This document shows positions 34,343 through 46,408 of a stretch of 64,000 nucleotides of DNA, one piece after another. The DNA comes from Phialophora verrucosa (taxonomy: Eukaryota > Ascomycota > Eurotiomycetes > Chaetothyriales > Herpotrichiellaceae). The DNA is taken from positions 1,612,001 through 1,676,000 of the forward strand of contig MSED01000005.1 of assembly GCA_002099365.1 (NCBI GenBank). The letters are read 5' to 3'. The notes under the pieces were generated by a model that ran no database searches, had not been told where the DNA came from, and saw nothing but the letters and a program-made list of their open reading frames with translations. Position numbers and translations under genes: made by a program. Position 1 is the stretch's first letter; the number at the start of each line of letters is the position of its first letter.

Positions 34343-35894
34343 TGCTTTCCAGACGACCAGTTTTGGTGCATTGGCGGAGTGGCAGAGAAAGCATGTGCTC
34401 CGGAGATGCCGTTGTATTTAATGCATGTGAAGCGTAAAGTTTGTGTGTAAGATGAGACTATTTTAATCGAACTTGAGATATATGAATAACAGCCCGTGAC
34501 CTCTTCTCGAGCTTCGGAGCGTATCGACCGAAAGACAGCTCCAAGCTGACGGTTCCGCACGCCGAGATGTGAAATCTTGGAAGGGCAAGCTGATCACCAG
34601 TCAGAAGAGGGCGATCCATCACGAGATGGAACTTCGTGTTGCATGCTTGCTGCTGAGGCGATGGTTACTTTGCAGACTTTCCTATGACGAGTACAACGCT
34701 CGTTCAGTAGCACGGCGCGGATTTATCTCTCAGTGTGGCATGACACAGAAAGGCCTTGCCCGGGTCACAAACAGCTCAGCTGCACGGTACGCTTTGGCTG
34801 TAGAACCAAAACAAACGTAGCTTCGAACCAAAATGCCAGATCTCTGTCATGGTAGACTCGCATCGTGAAGATCTGTTAGAAGAGTGACCCCAGCATGCCT
34901 GGAGGTGAAATGATCGGCATCGCGGCCGAGGGCATAAGGCTAAACAAGCTACGAGTGTAAGGACAAGGGCCAGAAGCCAGAGGCCCGGCTCCAGGCAGGC
35001 AGGCAGCCTGGACCGAATCCGGGCCCTGCCCGTCGATTGGCTCCCGGCAATGCCCACCCCATCCCCATCCTCATCTTCGAGTCCTTCGCACTTGCGATCT
35101 CCACACATTGATTGCATCGACCAAGTCCTCGTACGGGACAAGCAGCCCTCACCACCTTCTTCGGTTACCATCGACTCATCACCGCCTTCGCCCTCGGCCT
35201 GCACCACTTGACACCGATGCCTCTCGCCGCCGTCGAGTGCCGTCCCTACACTCTTCTATAGCCTCGTCAGCCCCACGCCCGAGTTTCGAATCAGCGACTG
35301 ATCACCGACAGCCCGCAATCGACGACACGACTGCGAGCGAACGAGCGGCGATGCGGGATCAGCTCCGTCTCGATATACCAGTATACATCTAGGCTCGGTC
35401 TCAAGCGATACAACCACCTTCCAATCCCCTCGGAGACCCTCAGTAGATCCGACCAGCGAAGCGTACCTGGTGTGCTGGGCTCGACTCGCAACCGGCCAAC
35501 TGCGCCTCACCTGAGCATGGTACTTGCAACATCTTGCGCCCGACGCATAGTGGAGAATAATTGCAGACGATCATGACTTGAAGGCTTCTTGCGGAAGACA
35601 CAAACGGTTACCTCGAAGTCATTGGTGCTGTTGAAAGGCGAAGGTACGCATTTCTGTCTGCGAGGAGGATTCATGCCCCGGGCCATGAGATTCAGAGCTT
35701 GAGGATCTGGTGATCGGCTTAAGTTATTTACCGCTTCAATTCACAAGCTACCGTCTTTGAGGTTTCTCCCGCCGGAGCACAACTGCTGCGATTCGTTGGT
35801 GCCACTGGGCGGGAATGCATGAGACATGGTTGCACAACTGGGACTGACGTCTTAGTATTAGGTCTAGCCTTTCCTTCCTGTCTTTCTAGTTACC
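34343..35894. promoter_or_regulatory. Long upstream region of adenylate cyclase
   Basis: 1.55 kb before the adenylate cyclase start. The stretch 35100-35880 is C-rich and pyrimidine-rich in places, as in long fungal leaders, and contains several short frames (for example 35108-35392) that could act as upstream ORFs if transcribed. No conserved motif was identified. Confidence 0.35.
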
Positions 35895-38800
35895 ATGGCA
35901 CCCTCAAACAGCGAAATCGCACCGTGGGACATGAGACCTTCCCAGTCGACCCCGATGCCCCCCAAGGCCATGGCCATCTTCGGGACCAACCCGGACTCGA
36001 CTGTGGCCAGCCGCAAACACCTCGCCAGACCCATACAAACTCCTGAGATTGCAACCTGGGAGACCGGCCTTGAGCATGACGACGACGTCGCCCCGTGGGA
36101 GCGAGATCCGCAGGCCCAAATCTCGGGGACTCGCTCGATGAATCAATCCTATTTCCCTGATGCTGTTGGTAGATACGATGGACAGGCTCCCTCTAGGCGC
36201 CCCGATACCGCCAGAACAAACACGTCAGATTCTCCAGACTACGATGGTGATGCACGACGGCCCTCAATTGCGAGTGCTACGACAGTCAGTAGTACGGGCT
36301 CAAGAAGTAGCGCTGCAAATGGTCGATTCCATAAGAGTTTGGTGGGCTTTTTTGGGGAAGATCCTACAGACTCGCGGAAGGGTTCGACGGCGAATCTGCC
36401 AGAACAGCTCCCGCCCCCGAACTCGTCAGAGAAGCCCGCCCAGCGCAGCGGCTCTACACAAACCCAGAACACGTTGGACGATCGACCTAAGACTCCTGCT
36501 CCACCTCCTTCCAGCGATGTCACCCCTTGGGCATATCAGAATTTCGAGGATGTGTCCAATTTCGGTTCTGCTCCGATACGCCAGGAGCAACAAGAGCAAC
36601 AGCAACAGCAGAACGAGCCGCTTGTCCCCGCCCCCTCTGCGACTTCTCAAAAGCATGGGCTGTTCCGACATCGCTATACTAGGAGTAAAGAAGATCCGCC
36701 GAAAGGCCAGTCAGCCCCTACCTCAATGCCCAAAAGGCCATCCACCAGCCGTGAATCATCCACGAGCAATCTAGGTTTCTACCGCAACACCCCCCAGACT
36801 AGTACTCCAATGAGCTCCTCTACAGCACTTGCCCGCAATGCCAGCCCGGCCCCTTCGTCACGTAAAGAGACGTCCACGAAGTCAGAAAAAAGGGGATTGT
36901 TTTCGAAGTTCACCAAATCGCACAAGGACAAGCACTCTCCCCAGCCAGAGCCCGTAAGAACCAACTTTGAGCCTGTGCGCCTGCCAGAGGAGCCAAAAAA
37001 GCCCAGGGCCTTGTCCAACAAAACCACCCCCTCGGACATCTCTGACAACAAAAGGGACAGAGAGACCAGTGTTGCCTCGGTGGATAGTGCATCTACAATC
37101 AAAGCATCTGACCCTTCTCCGAAGCTCGATCGAACGCAGACAGCCTCATCCAAATCTAGTAGGTTTCACCGGACTAGGCATCGCGGTCCCAGTATTCAGA
37201 GTGAGATCTCGGACAAGGGTAGATCGGCGAGTGGCCACCAAGGACCGTCCCAAACAGGCATATTCAGCCTGGACACCAACCTCGATGACATCTCGGATAT
37301 TGTCTCTCAGCCAGCTGCTCCCAAAACCCCTGGGGAAGCAGGCATATGGACCGGGAAAGTTGCAGCTACACCAATGTCGGAACTGTCGGCGCCTGCTTGG
37401 GATGCTCCGGACAGTTGGGCCGTGAAAGGCCAGGAAGATGAGGTGCTTGATAGTCTGCCGGAAGCCACCGACGACGGGCTGCCCGCTATCCAGGAAGAGG
37501 ATGGCATATCCTACTTCATGCGTGTGTTCAGGACAGATGGCACGTTTGCTACCTTGTCCATGTCGATCAATGCTACGGTTGGAGAAGTCCTGCAGTCTCT
37601 CGCAAAGAAATCGGTGCTACACGACTCTATCGACAACTATCAGCTTGTCATGCGCAAACACCAGCTCTCGAGGCAACTGGGCTCGGGAGAACGGCCCGTG
37701 GCCATGCAGAAGAAGCTCTTGTACCTGGCCGGTTACACAGAGAGAGATCGCGTTGAGGATGTCGGCAGAGAAGACAATAGCTATCTCATCCGATTCACGT
37801 TCAGCCATGAGAAGCAGACGGGCTACGGCAGCGGCCTTGACAAAGATCCGGCATTCAACAAGATGCAGAAATTTAGCCATGTGGATCTGTCGGGGAAGTC
37901 GCTGGTCACAATACCCATTATCCTCTACACAAAGGCGTCGGAAATCATCTCCATCAACCTGTCGCGGAACCTTGCACTCAAAGTACCCAAAGACTTTATT
38001 ACGGCATGCATCAATCTGCGCGAGATAAAGTTTACCGGGAACGAGGTATGGCGGTTACCCCCAAGTTTGGCTTGGGCAAGCCGGTTGACTGTCCTTGATG
38101 TATCAAACAATCGACTGGAACAATTAGATCATGCTGAGCTGCACCGGTTAATGGGCCTTGTGAGCTTGAAGCTCGCAAACAACAAATTGACCCAACTGCC
38201 GCCCAACTTCTCGTACTTCCGTCAATTGCGGAGCCTGAACCTCTCTTCCAACAACTTCACTACGTTCCCAGAGAACATCTGCAGCCTGAAGTCCCTCGTT
38301 GACCTTGACATCAGTTTCAACAAGCTGTCCTCGCTCCCCAAGATTGCGCAGTTGACCACGCTCGAACGACTCTGGGTGACCAACAACGATTTGAAAGGAC
38401 CTTTCAACGAATCATTCAGAAGCCTGGTCAACCTGAAAGAGGTCGATGCCAGGTTCAACGCAATCACCAACATCGATAACATCACAAATCTGCCCAATCT
38501 CGAACAGGTCCTCGTCGGTCACAACAGCATCACCACATTCAAAGGCTCGTTTCCGAAACTGCGCGTCCTCGTCCTAGATCACTGTCCGATCACCTCCTTT
38601 GAATTAGACCAGCCCGTTCCTACGCTGTCAAGCCTTAACATAGCCTCAGCAAAACTTGTTGAGTTCAAAGAGACCATGTTCGACTACATGCCAAATCTGC
38701 AAAAGCTGAACCTGGACAAGAACCACCTCTCAAACATGTCGACGCAGATTGGTCGGTTGACCAAGCTGGAGTTCTTGAGCATGGCGAAGAATCCGTTGAA

Positions 38801-41800
38801 CATCGTCCCTCCGTCCATCGGGAACCTGACGGAGCTCAAGTTCCTGAATTTGAGAGAGTGCAATGTGAAAAGCCTCCCTCCGGAGATCTGGTATTGCCGG
38901 AAGCTCGAGACGCTGAACCTGTCGTCGAATGTTTTGGAAACCTTTCCCAAGCAAAACGCAGCTCCACCACCGAGCGACATCAGGGACTTTACGCCGACGG
39001 CGACTCCAGGGTTATCGACCTCTCCGAGCTTCGACGACCTTGGCAAGCTTGAAGACTTCCAAGCACGGCGACCGAGCCAGGCGTCGTCCGGAATGATGAG
39101 CATTGGTAGCTCGCCCGGTGCACGCAAGAATTCAATTGCGTCGCTTAGTGCCCACCGGAAACAGTCTGTGATTTCTAGGACAAATACAGAATACTCTATG
39201 TCAACCGCAACCAGAAAGGACTCGAACATCTCGCAAGCCAGGCTCCATTACACGTTTGCTGGGTCACTTCGATACCTGTACTTGGCTGACAATCGCCTGG
39301 AAGACGATGTCTTCCGCGAGCTGGTTCTCTTGCCGGAGCTTCGAGTCCTCAATTTGTCTTACAACGAGCTGGACGACTTCCCCCAGGGAGCACTCCGTCG
39401 CTGGCCGCAACTCGCTGAGCTCTATCTGTCTGGCAACGAGCTGACTTCCCTGCCTTCGGATGATCTCGAAGAGAGTAGTAATCTCAGGATTTTGCATCTG
39501 AACGCGAACCGATTCCAGGTATTGCCTGCCGAATTGTGCAACGTGCACAAATTATCAACCTTGGACGTGGGAAGCAACTCATTGAAGTACAACGTCTCCA
39601 ACTGGCCATATGACTGGAACTGGAATCGCAACACCAACCTCAAATACCTCAACTTTTCAGCGAACAAGAGGCTGGAGATCAAGCCTGCCACTCACCAAAA
39701 CCAGAACCACTTCCACGCAGTGACTCGCGACGAAACCACGGATCTTACTAGCTTCAACACTCTGAAATATCTGCGCGTGCTAGGCCTCATGGACGTCACG
39801 CTCTTGACCAATACCATACCAGATGACAACGAAGATCGCCGTGTACGGACATCGGCTTCCTTGGTAGGAGCGTTGATGTACGGTATGGCAGATACCCTGG
39901 GCAAGAATGAACATCTGTCGACTCTCGATCTCCTCAAGCCGAATTTCCGAGGCCAAGATAGTGAAATTTTGATCGCAATGTTCGATGGTCAAACGATGTC
40001 TAGCGGCGGGTCGAGAGTCGCGAAGTATCTACACGAGAACTTCTCTTCCGTCTTTTATGAGGAGCTGAAAAAGGCAGAGAACTTGAAAGATACACCGGTC
40101 GACGCTCTTCGAAGGACCTTTCTTACCATCAACAAGGACATGGCAAATTTCGCCAGCAGCGGGTTTGACACCAAAGAGCACAGACTGGCTAATGGCCACC
40201 GAGGCTCGACTGTGGCAAACATTCTAGGTCCGGACGATCTGAGCTCGGGCGGCACGGCTACAGTCTTGTATGTCAATGGACAAGAACTGCACGTTGCAAA
40301 TGTTGGTGATATTGAGGCCATTCTCATTTCGTCCAACGGCCAACACCGGCAACTCACGCGCAAGCACGACCCGGCCGAGGCTGGAGAACGAGAGCGGATC
40401 CGAGAGGCAGGCGGGTATGTCTCTAGGCAGGGCAGACTCAACGACGTCCTCGAAGTCAGCCGCGCATTTGGCTATTACAGCCACATGCCGTCGGTCATTG
40501 CGGCACCGCACACGTGCAATTACCAGATTACAGAGTCGGACGAAATCATTGTCATGGCCACCAAAGAGTTTTGGGATTATGTCACTGTCGATGTGGCAGT
40601 CGACGCTGCGCGAGCAGAAAAGAACGATCTCATGCTTGCCGCGCAGAAATTGAGAGATCTGGCCATGGCATTCGGAGCCAGGGACAAGATCATGGTCATG
40701 GTCCTAGGGATCTCAGACCTTCGAAAGAGAGGCAACCACCGTTTCCGTGGAACTAGCTTGTCCATGGCAAAGGAGATGGGCCTGGATGAGGGAGCCATTT
40801 TCCCGAGTTCGCGAAAAGCTCGACGCAAAGGCGAAACACTTGTCGGTGACTCCCGGCTTGCTCGACTCGAAGAACCTGAACCGCCGGTTGGAGACGTTGC
40901 TATCTGTTTCACTGACATCAAGAACTCGACCGCACTATGGGAACTCCTTCCTGTGCCCATGAGATCGGCAATCATGATGCACAATGAGCTCATGCGGCGG
41001 CAACTTCGTATCATCGGCGGCTACGAAGTCAAGACCGAAGGAGACGCTTTCATGGTGTCGTTCCCGACAGTGACATCTGCCTTACTTTGGTGCTTCAGCT
41101 GTCAGAGCCATCTTCTGGAGTTGCCTTGGCCACAAGAGATCTTGGAAACCGCGCATTGTCAAGAGAAGCTGGACGCGGACCAGAACACCATCTACCGTGG
41201 ACTCTCTGTCAGGATGGGTATACACTGGGGCCGGCCGGTGTGCGAACAGGACCCTATCACCCGAAGAATGGATTACTTCGGGCCCATGGTCAACAAAGCC
41301 GCTCGAGTGTCTGCTGTCGCCGATGGGGGGCAAATTACCGTCAGCAGCGACTTCATCGCGGAAGTGCAAAGGACGCTTGAGAGCTACGCTGATGATGACC
41401 GACGGGACTCTGTAGGATCGGAGGATACGGTCAATGACGATCCTCTGTCGGTGCAGATCCGCCGCGAACTTCGCCAATTGAGCAGCCAAGGGTTTGAAGT
41501 CAAAGACCTGGGTGAGAAAAAGTTGAAAGGTCTAGAAAACCCCGAGTACATTTATTTGATGTACCCGACGACCCTTTCAAGTCGACTTGGGATCTCGCCT
41601 GGGGTCGAGACGAAAGTCCAAGCCGGAGGTGAGCCAGGTACTCTGGGCGAAGACAGCCAGCTCAAGGACTTGCAACTGGACCAGGTCTGGAAGCTTTGGG
41701 ACATAGCTCTGCGGTTGGAGATGTTGTGCAGTTGTTTGGAGGTGCCTGAGCGGGCGGTTGGACTTCACAAGCCCGAATTGAGTCTGCTCACCAGGATGAA

Positions 41801-42139
41801 GGAGCGCGGTGGCGTGCAAACAGATGCCTTCATGATCAATTTGCTGGAGCATCAGGTGACACGAGTTGAGGTAAGTGCTGCCCTCGCCAACTACACTAAA
41901 CACAAAGTAACCTTCTGCAACAGGCTTGCGCCACAACTCTGCAACTCCGACACATGTATCAGCCTTTCCAGAAGGGAGTCAGCCTGTTTGACCAGGCCAA
42001 GCCTATCGGTGAGATCTTGAGCGAGGTGGCGAGCCTTCTCGCGGAGGTCAAGGCCGAGAGAAGCGAAATCAAGACACCCGAGACTTCAGAAGAAAGCAGT
42101 GAAGACGAAAGTAGCGAAGAAGATGATGATGATGAGTGA
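35895..42139 (+). CDS. acyA: Adenylate cyclase (RA-LRR-PP2C-cyclase)
   Basis: Makes cAMP from ATP, upstream of protein kinase A, in nutrient sensing, growth and development. Exons 35895-41870 and 41924-42139 flank a 53-nt intron (GTAAGT donor, CAACAG acceptor), giving 2063 residues. Domain order: disordered Ser-rich N-terminus with the conserved RFHKSLVGFFGE; Ras-association domain about 537-640 (YFMRVFRTDGTFATLSM); leucine-rich repeats about 658-1262, broken by a Ser-rich insert about 1020-1115; PP2C-like domain about 1290-1608 (IAMFDG, ANVGDIEAI); class III cyclase domain about 1666-1890. Metal-binding Asp candidates are D1674 (CFTDIKNS) and D1717 (KTEGDAF). It ends in an acidic tail. The ATG sits in a strong context (TTACCATGG). 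It is probably peripheral to the membrane through Ras. Confidence 0.97.
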
Positions 42140-43001
42140 TGGAGGCAATGGTGCCGCGACTACTTCGACAGCAGTTCTCAGCACCCTACAACTAATTTGA
42201 GCGGGTAATTGCAGCGTGGGGGGTTTTTCTTGAAGGGACACATTTGCTCCCGGACATGGGATTTCTGGGGCGTCTTGGGGGAGATGGACGTCTGAAATGT
42301 CCCTCTCTGGCCGAGACGTGCACTGGGTTGGGCGTTTGATGACTGAATCTGCCATGACCTGGGGGCTTGGGGGGATGAACGCCGTTACGAAGCTTGACGC
42401 ATGCACATACTTTCGTTTCGAGCCGCACATTGGGATCAAGTATTTTAGTATGCAACATGGGACCGACCATGCATGGGGTAATGGAAAGTTGGAATCGGAT
42501 TTGGACTATGGGTTTCGATTGCATTGGGAAGGATGCGAAACAGCGCAGCAGCGGGCACAGTCTCTGGATGGGCTTGGTGTCACGATATCTTTTTTCTGCA
42601 TGACATTGATCGTGTAGCGACAATACGTAACTGTCCATTTACCAATTGTATTCTGGGATGGCCACCCCTTCGTGTCCAGACCGTGCTCGGGTGTGGCGGG
42701 CTCGGGAGGATCGTGACGACAATTCTCTTTCTCAGGCCAAATGTTGTGAAGACGGCGACGGGGCTTTTGGAAGGGGGAAAGGCCATCTTCATTGCCGCCA
42801 GGCAGCCAACGTATAGATAGGGATATGTGGGTGTTCCTGATCCGAGAATCAGGAGCAAACGTAAAGATACTGTAAGAATAAGCATCGTGCATAAGATGCT
42901 TTCATGGCTTTCATGGCCATAACCGTCAGAACGCCTTGCCAGCAACACCGCACCACACCACATCACATATTAGACGTCGCCGGACCAAATCCACAAGTCG
43001 A
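42140..43001. other. Intergenic between convergent genes
   Basis: About 860 bp between the 3' ends of the adenylate cyclase and annexin genes. Frames of up to 148 codons occur on both strands but overlap and show no domain. Presumed 3' untranslated sequence. Confidence 0.4.
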
Positions 43002-44267
43002 TCAGGACAAGCAAGACACCAGCACGCCCTCGTAGTATTTGTCAAAGTGGATCTCTCCCTTGACTCTCTGGATCAGATCCCGCTTGTACCGATGGGCGTA
43101 CGCTCTCTTGACCTGGTCCAAGTGCATGCGGTCCCAATGGACGCGGACGACGCGCTGGACCAACAGGACATCCTTGGTGCCGGGCCCGGCCATGGCGTCC
43201 TCGAGCTGGACGGCGTCGGACATGGCGCGGTCCGAGGCGCGGCGCACCATCAGCAGCAGCGCATCCTTCATGTGGCCCGAGAACTCGGACTCGATGACCT
43301 TTTCGAGCGAGGAGTGGTATTTCTGCTGCCAGTGGTGGGCGATGGCGCGGAGCTGGCCGTCGGACCGCTTGGCCAGGATGCTGCACACGGTGATCTGGTC
43401 GGTGCCGACGCGGGCGTCCATGGCGCGGTGCAGCTCGGAGCAGTCGTGCTCGAGCTCGTGGGGGATCACGGGGGCGGACTCTTCGTTGCGCGTCGCCGAC
43501 ATGACCATGTCGAACAGCCGCTCCGTCTTGAGCGACAGGTCGCCCTTGACGTCGGCCTCGAGCGTGTGCCGGAACGTCTGCTGGTACGCGGCCTTGATGG
43601 CGCGCAGGTCCGCGTTGGACCGGCCCAGCAGCACGTCGTTGAGCACCGACTCCTTGGTGCCGAGGCCCTTGATCGCGTCGTGCACGCAGTGCACGTCGTG
43701 CATGAGCGGGCCCTGCACGAGCGCCACGAGCGTGTCGCGGAAGTACTTGGACGTCTCCGACTTGATGTCCTTTTCCAGGTCGCGCCGGTGCCGCGCGTTG
43801 TACGTGTTGCGCAGCAGCGCCATCTGGAGCGGGTCCGGCTTCGACAGAATCCGGATGAGCGTCGTCTCGTCCGTGCCGAAGCCCTTCATCGCCGCGCGCA
43901 GCGCGTCCGCGTCGCGCGACGCGTCGCCCTGCGCCGCCGCCCCGGGGATGTATCCTGGAGATGGCGGCGCCGCGGGGGCCCCGCCGTATTGGTTATTATA
44001 TTGTCCTGGGGGTGGTGGAGGACCCCAGTTTCCATGCTGCGGCGGCCCAGGAGGAGGCGGTGGGCCGCCATATTGTCCCGGAGGCGGGCCTGGGGGAGGG
44101 CCCCAGCCTCCGTGCTGTTGCGGAGGAGGAGGGCCGCCGAACTGTTGATAGCCTCCAGGACCTGGTTGCGGCGGTCCTGGAGGGTAGCCGTAGCCGTAGC
44201 CTTGGCCGGGAGGAGGAGGGCCGCCGTATTGTCCTGGAGGCGGTCCCTGCGGAGGGCCGTATGACAT
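43002..44267 (-). CDS. Annexin
   Basis: Calcium-dependent phospholipid-binding protein of 421 residues, one exon from ATG 44267. Residues 1-114 are an unusually pure Pro/Gly/Gln/Tyr tail with repeated PPPGQYGGPPPP-like units; similar tails occur in other fungal and Dictyostelium annexins. Four annexin repeats follow from about residue 115, with calcium-loop signatures GFGTDETTL, GLGTKESVL, RVGTDQITV and GPGTKDVLL. The third and fourth loops deviate most from the GxGT consensus. Third codon positions are strongly G or C, which creates long antisense frames and suggests high expression. It probably acts in membrane trafficking or repair at the cytosolic face. Confidence 0.95.
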   Translation of the reverse strand: MSYGPPQGPPPGQYGGPPPPGQGYGYGYPPGPPQPGPGGYQQFGGPPPPQQHGGWGPPPGPPPGQYGGPPPPPGPPQHGNWGPPPPPGQYNNQYGGAPAAPPSPGYIPGAAAQGDASRDADALRAAMKGFGTDETTLIRILSKPDPLQMALLRNTYNARHRRDLEKDIKSETSKYFRDTLVALVQGPLMHDVHCVHDAIKGLGTKESVLNDVLLGRSNADLRAIKAAYQQTFRHTLEADVKGDLSLKTERLFDMVMSATRNEESAPVIPHELEHDCSELHRAMDARVGTDQITVCSILAKRSDGQLRAIAHHWQQKYHSSLEKVIESEFSGHMKDALLLMVRRASDRAMSDAVQLEDAMAGPGTKDVLLVQRVVRVHWDRMHLDQVKRAYAHRYKRDLIQRVKGEIHFDKYYEGVLVSCLS

Positions 44268-45066
44268 TGCAGGTGAAAGTGTGCGCAGAGAGATGGAGAT
44301 AGGTGTCTAGATCACCGCGTACACTGTATGCGACGTCGGTGTTGGCAAAGGTCCAATGAAATCGCCCCCGTGCGTGCGTGCGTGTGTGTTTTTTTTTTTT
44401 TGAGTTGATCGGATTGTAAGTGAACGCGGGAATGAAAGTTGCCTGGTTGCCTTTTCGACCTCAAGTCCACGAAGACCCTCGTAGGTAGTTAATATACGTT
44501 CACGTTGCGGGCGATACGAGTAGCGTTCGCAGGGCCAAGGCAGATTCATTCGTAATCGTGAGACTTTCAGTATCAGATGACGGCATGCGTCTTCACTGCC
44601 CTGCCACCCTGCTCCCCCTGGCTGTGGGTGGAGGGAGCGAAGGGGGGGTGCAAGCGAGGCGGGGCAGTGATTTGGGTCTCCGACGCTACGCCATTAAGTC
44701 GGAGTGAGTAATTGTGGCTGGACGCCTCAGTTCCGGGCCTGATGCAGTCAAGTGCGGTCATGTGATGAGGCTGTGCGCCGCTTGGTTCGTGCGCCGCGGC
44801 TTGGCGCCACCGAGCGATGTGCACAGTGCGATCCTCTCGGCTTCGTTATCCGAGCGGGCATTCTGTGGCGACAAGCAGTGCCGACGCACTCGTACGAGTA
44901 CGGGTTGTGGGTTACACAGTTATATTGAGGCACTGCGGCAGTACGAGTTTCATGTAGCTGCTTCGTTGCGCTCTGGAAGATTGAAGATCGAAGCCCGAGG
45001 TAAATGGATTATGGCTACTTAAGCTTACATAGGAGGACACTGGCACTTCGTAAAGAAGGCACTCAC
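44268..45066. promoter_or_regulatory. Annexin upstream region with homopolymer and palindrome
   Basis: 800 bp upstream of the annexin start. A (TGCG)/(TG) run is followed by 13 Ts at 44389-44401, which is poly-A on the annexin strand about 120 bp before its ATG. A perfect 12-bp palindrome, ACTCGTACGAGT, lies at 44888-44899. Confidence 0.45.
44888..44899. repeat. 12-bp palindrome related to the TACTCGTA family
   Basis: ACTCGTACGAGT is a perfect palindrome, with a partial TACGAGT copy about 40 bp later. It belongs to the octamer family concentrated at 11-17 kb. Confidence 0.75.
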
Positions 45067-46040
45067 TCACTCGGCAGGCTGATCTTCGTGGAAAACCAGG
45101 CAGCGCACCTCAATCGACTCCCTCGAGTACTCGTTGACAGTCTCGGGGTTGACAAACGCAGTGTGTGGCACTCGTCTTGCTCGCCCGTCCAATTTCGAGT
45201 CGAAGCACTTGATCAGGAGAACTTCCTCAGGGGTCTGGCCGTACAGGTAGTACCACTTGTGCTGGGGGTTGGGGCGCACTGTGTAGGTCTCGCCTTTCCG
45301 GGTCGGATAGATCAGGCCCACGCCAACGAGGTCCGAGTCGGGAACCGAATGGGCATCCGCGACGGTCAGAGGGTCCTTCAGAATGGTCTTGATGGGCCGC
45401 CAGACGTTGATGATTTGGTACCGAGTCTGGAGCAGCCGGTCGGCCTCGTCGGGCAAGTGATGGGGGACGCGAGACTTGGACGCGCTGTAGCTCTGGTCGA
45501 TGTGTACGCGGTTCACTGGTCCCCGGAGGAGAGCTGCCGGGCTGGCACGGTCCTTGGGAGCCCGACGGATGGTGTGGTCGAAAATAAAGACACGTGAGGC
45601 CCCGGTCCTGTCAGGGAAGCAGTGGTCAGCAAGCAACAGTCAGCATAGGCGGAATTGGTATCGGCTCACGCGTCCTTCAACAGCTGCTCAACTTCCGGGT
45701 AATATTGCGCTTTGATTTGGTCATCGTCGACAAAGTCTTTCTCGACGCTTCGGTGGCGGTAGATCTCAAATCCGTTCTTGTCCAGGGTATAATTCTTCTC
45801 CTCGCCTCGGATGTCGGTGATGGTCACGTCCAGGGGTTCGACAGGTCTCTCGTATGTTTCGGGCTTGCCTACATAGGAGGGCTGGGGGGCGCTGCCATCA
45901 CCGGGGTCCTTGTAGTAGTTCAGGCTCGTGCGGACGTGGTGCTTTTCCTGCTGAGTGGTGGAAGGGCCCTGCAGTTGGGCAGTCAAAGGTTCGAACGAGG
46001 TAGAGTGGCCACCCGGCTGTTGGACTGCTGCTTGTGCCAT
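45067..46040 (-). CDS. AsaB/CmcJ-type oxidoreductase
   Basis: 303 residues from exons 45670-46040 and 45067-45607, joined across a 62-nt intron (45608-45669) that restores LLKDATGASRVFIFDHTIRR. Matches the fungal AsaB / 'GA4 desaturase-like' / CmcJ family, predicted Fe(II)/2-oxoglutarate-like hydroxylases that often sit in secondary-metabolite clusters. Family landmarks visible: RTSLNYYKDP, VHIDQS (candidate metal-binding His and Asp), YQIINVWRPIKTILKDPLTVADA, HKWYYLYGQTPEEVLLIKCFDS, HTAFVNPE and ESIEVRCLVFHE. The start at 46040 (MAQAAVQQPGGHS) is chosen as the ATG nearest the conserved part. It lies 369 bp downstream of a permease gene in the same orientation. Substrate unknown. Confidence 0.85.
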
Positions 46041-46408
46041 TGCTGCTTGTTGGTACTCGTGCTGTCTGCGAGGCCGTCCGTCTGCTCTCGACACTCCAGA
46101 GCCAGCCCTCAAGTGAGGGTGTCACCATACTTATGGCCAATGCTATGCTATTTCCTGATTTGTCAGATAGCACGCCATCCTGGGGTGCTCAGACGCGATG
46201 GTCAGATAGGGTGTGGGGTAAAACGTCGAGGACGTGTATACACGACTCCCGAAGCCAATCGGCGCGGAGACATTGCATGATCACGTCTCTAGCAGACTCC
46301 AAATGGCTCAGGCGTTCTGGCCTTCTGTTGGGGCATATGAAGCATTCCCAGGTATTCCTCATTTCGCTCCAATCAGTATCTTGTCGGCTTATCAATACAC
46401 TGCGTTGA
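46041..46408. other. Short intergenic between permease and AsaB-type gene
   Basis: 368 bp holding the 3' end of the permease gene and the promoter of the oxidoreductase gene. No recognised element. Confidence 0.35.

Noticed and set aside
42936..44264. 442-codon plus-strand frame (and a 369-codon one) opposite the annexin gene
   Set aside because: Antisense shadow caused by the strong G/C third-position bias of the annexin gene; composition is Arg/Val-rich with no domain.
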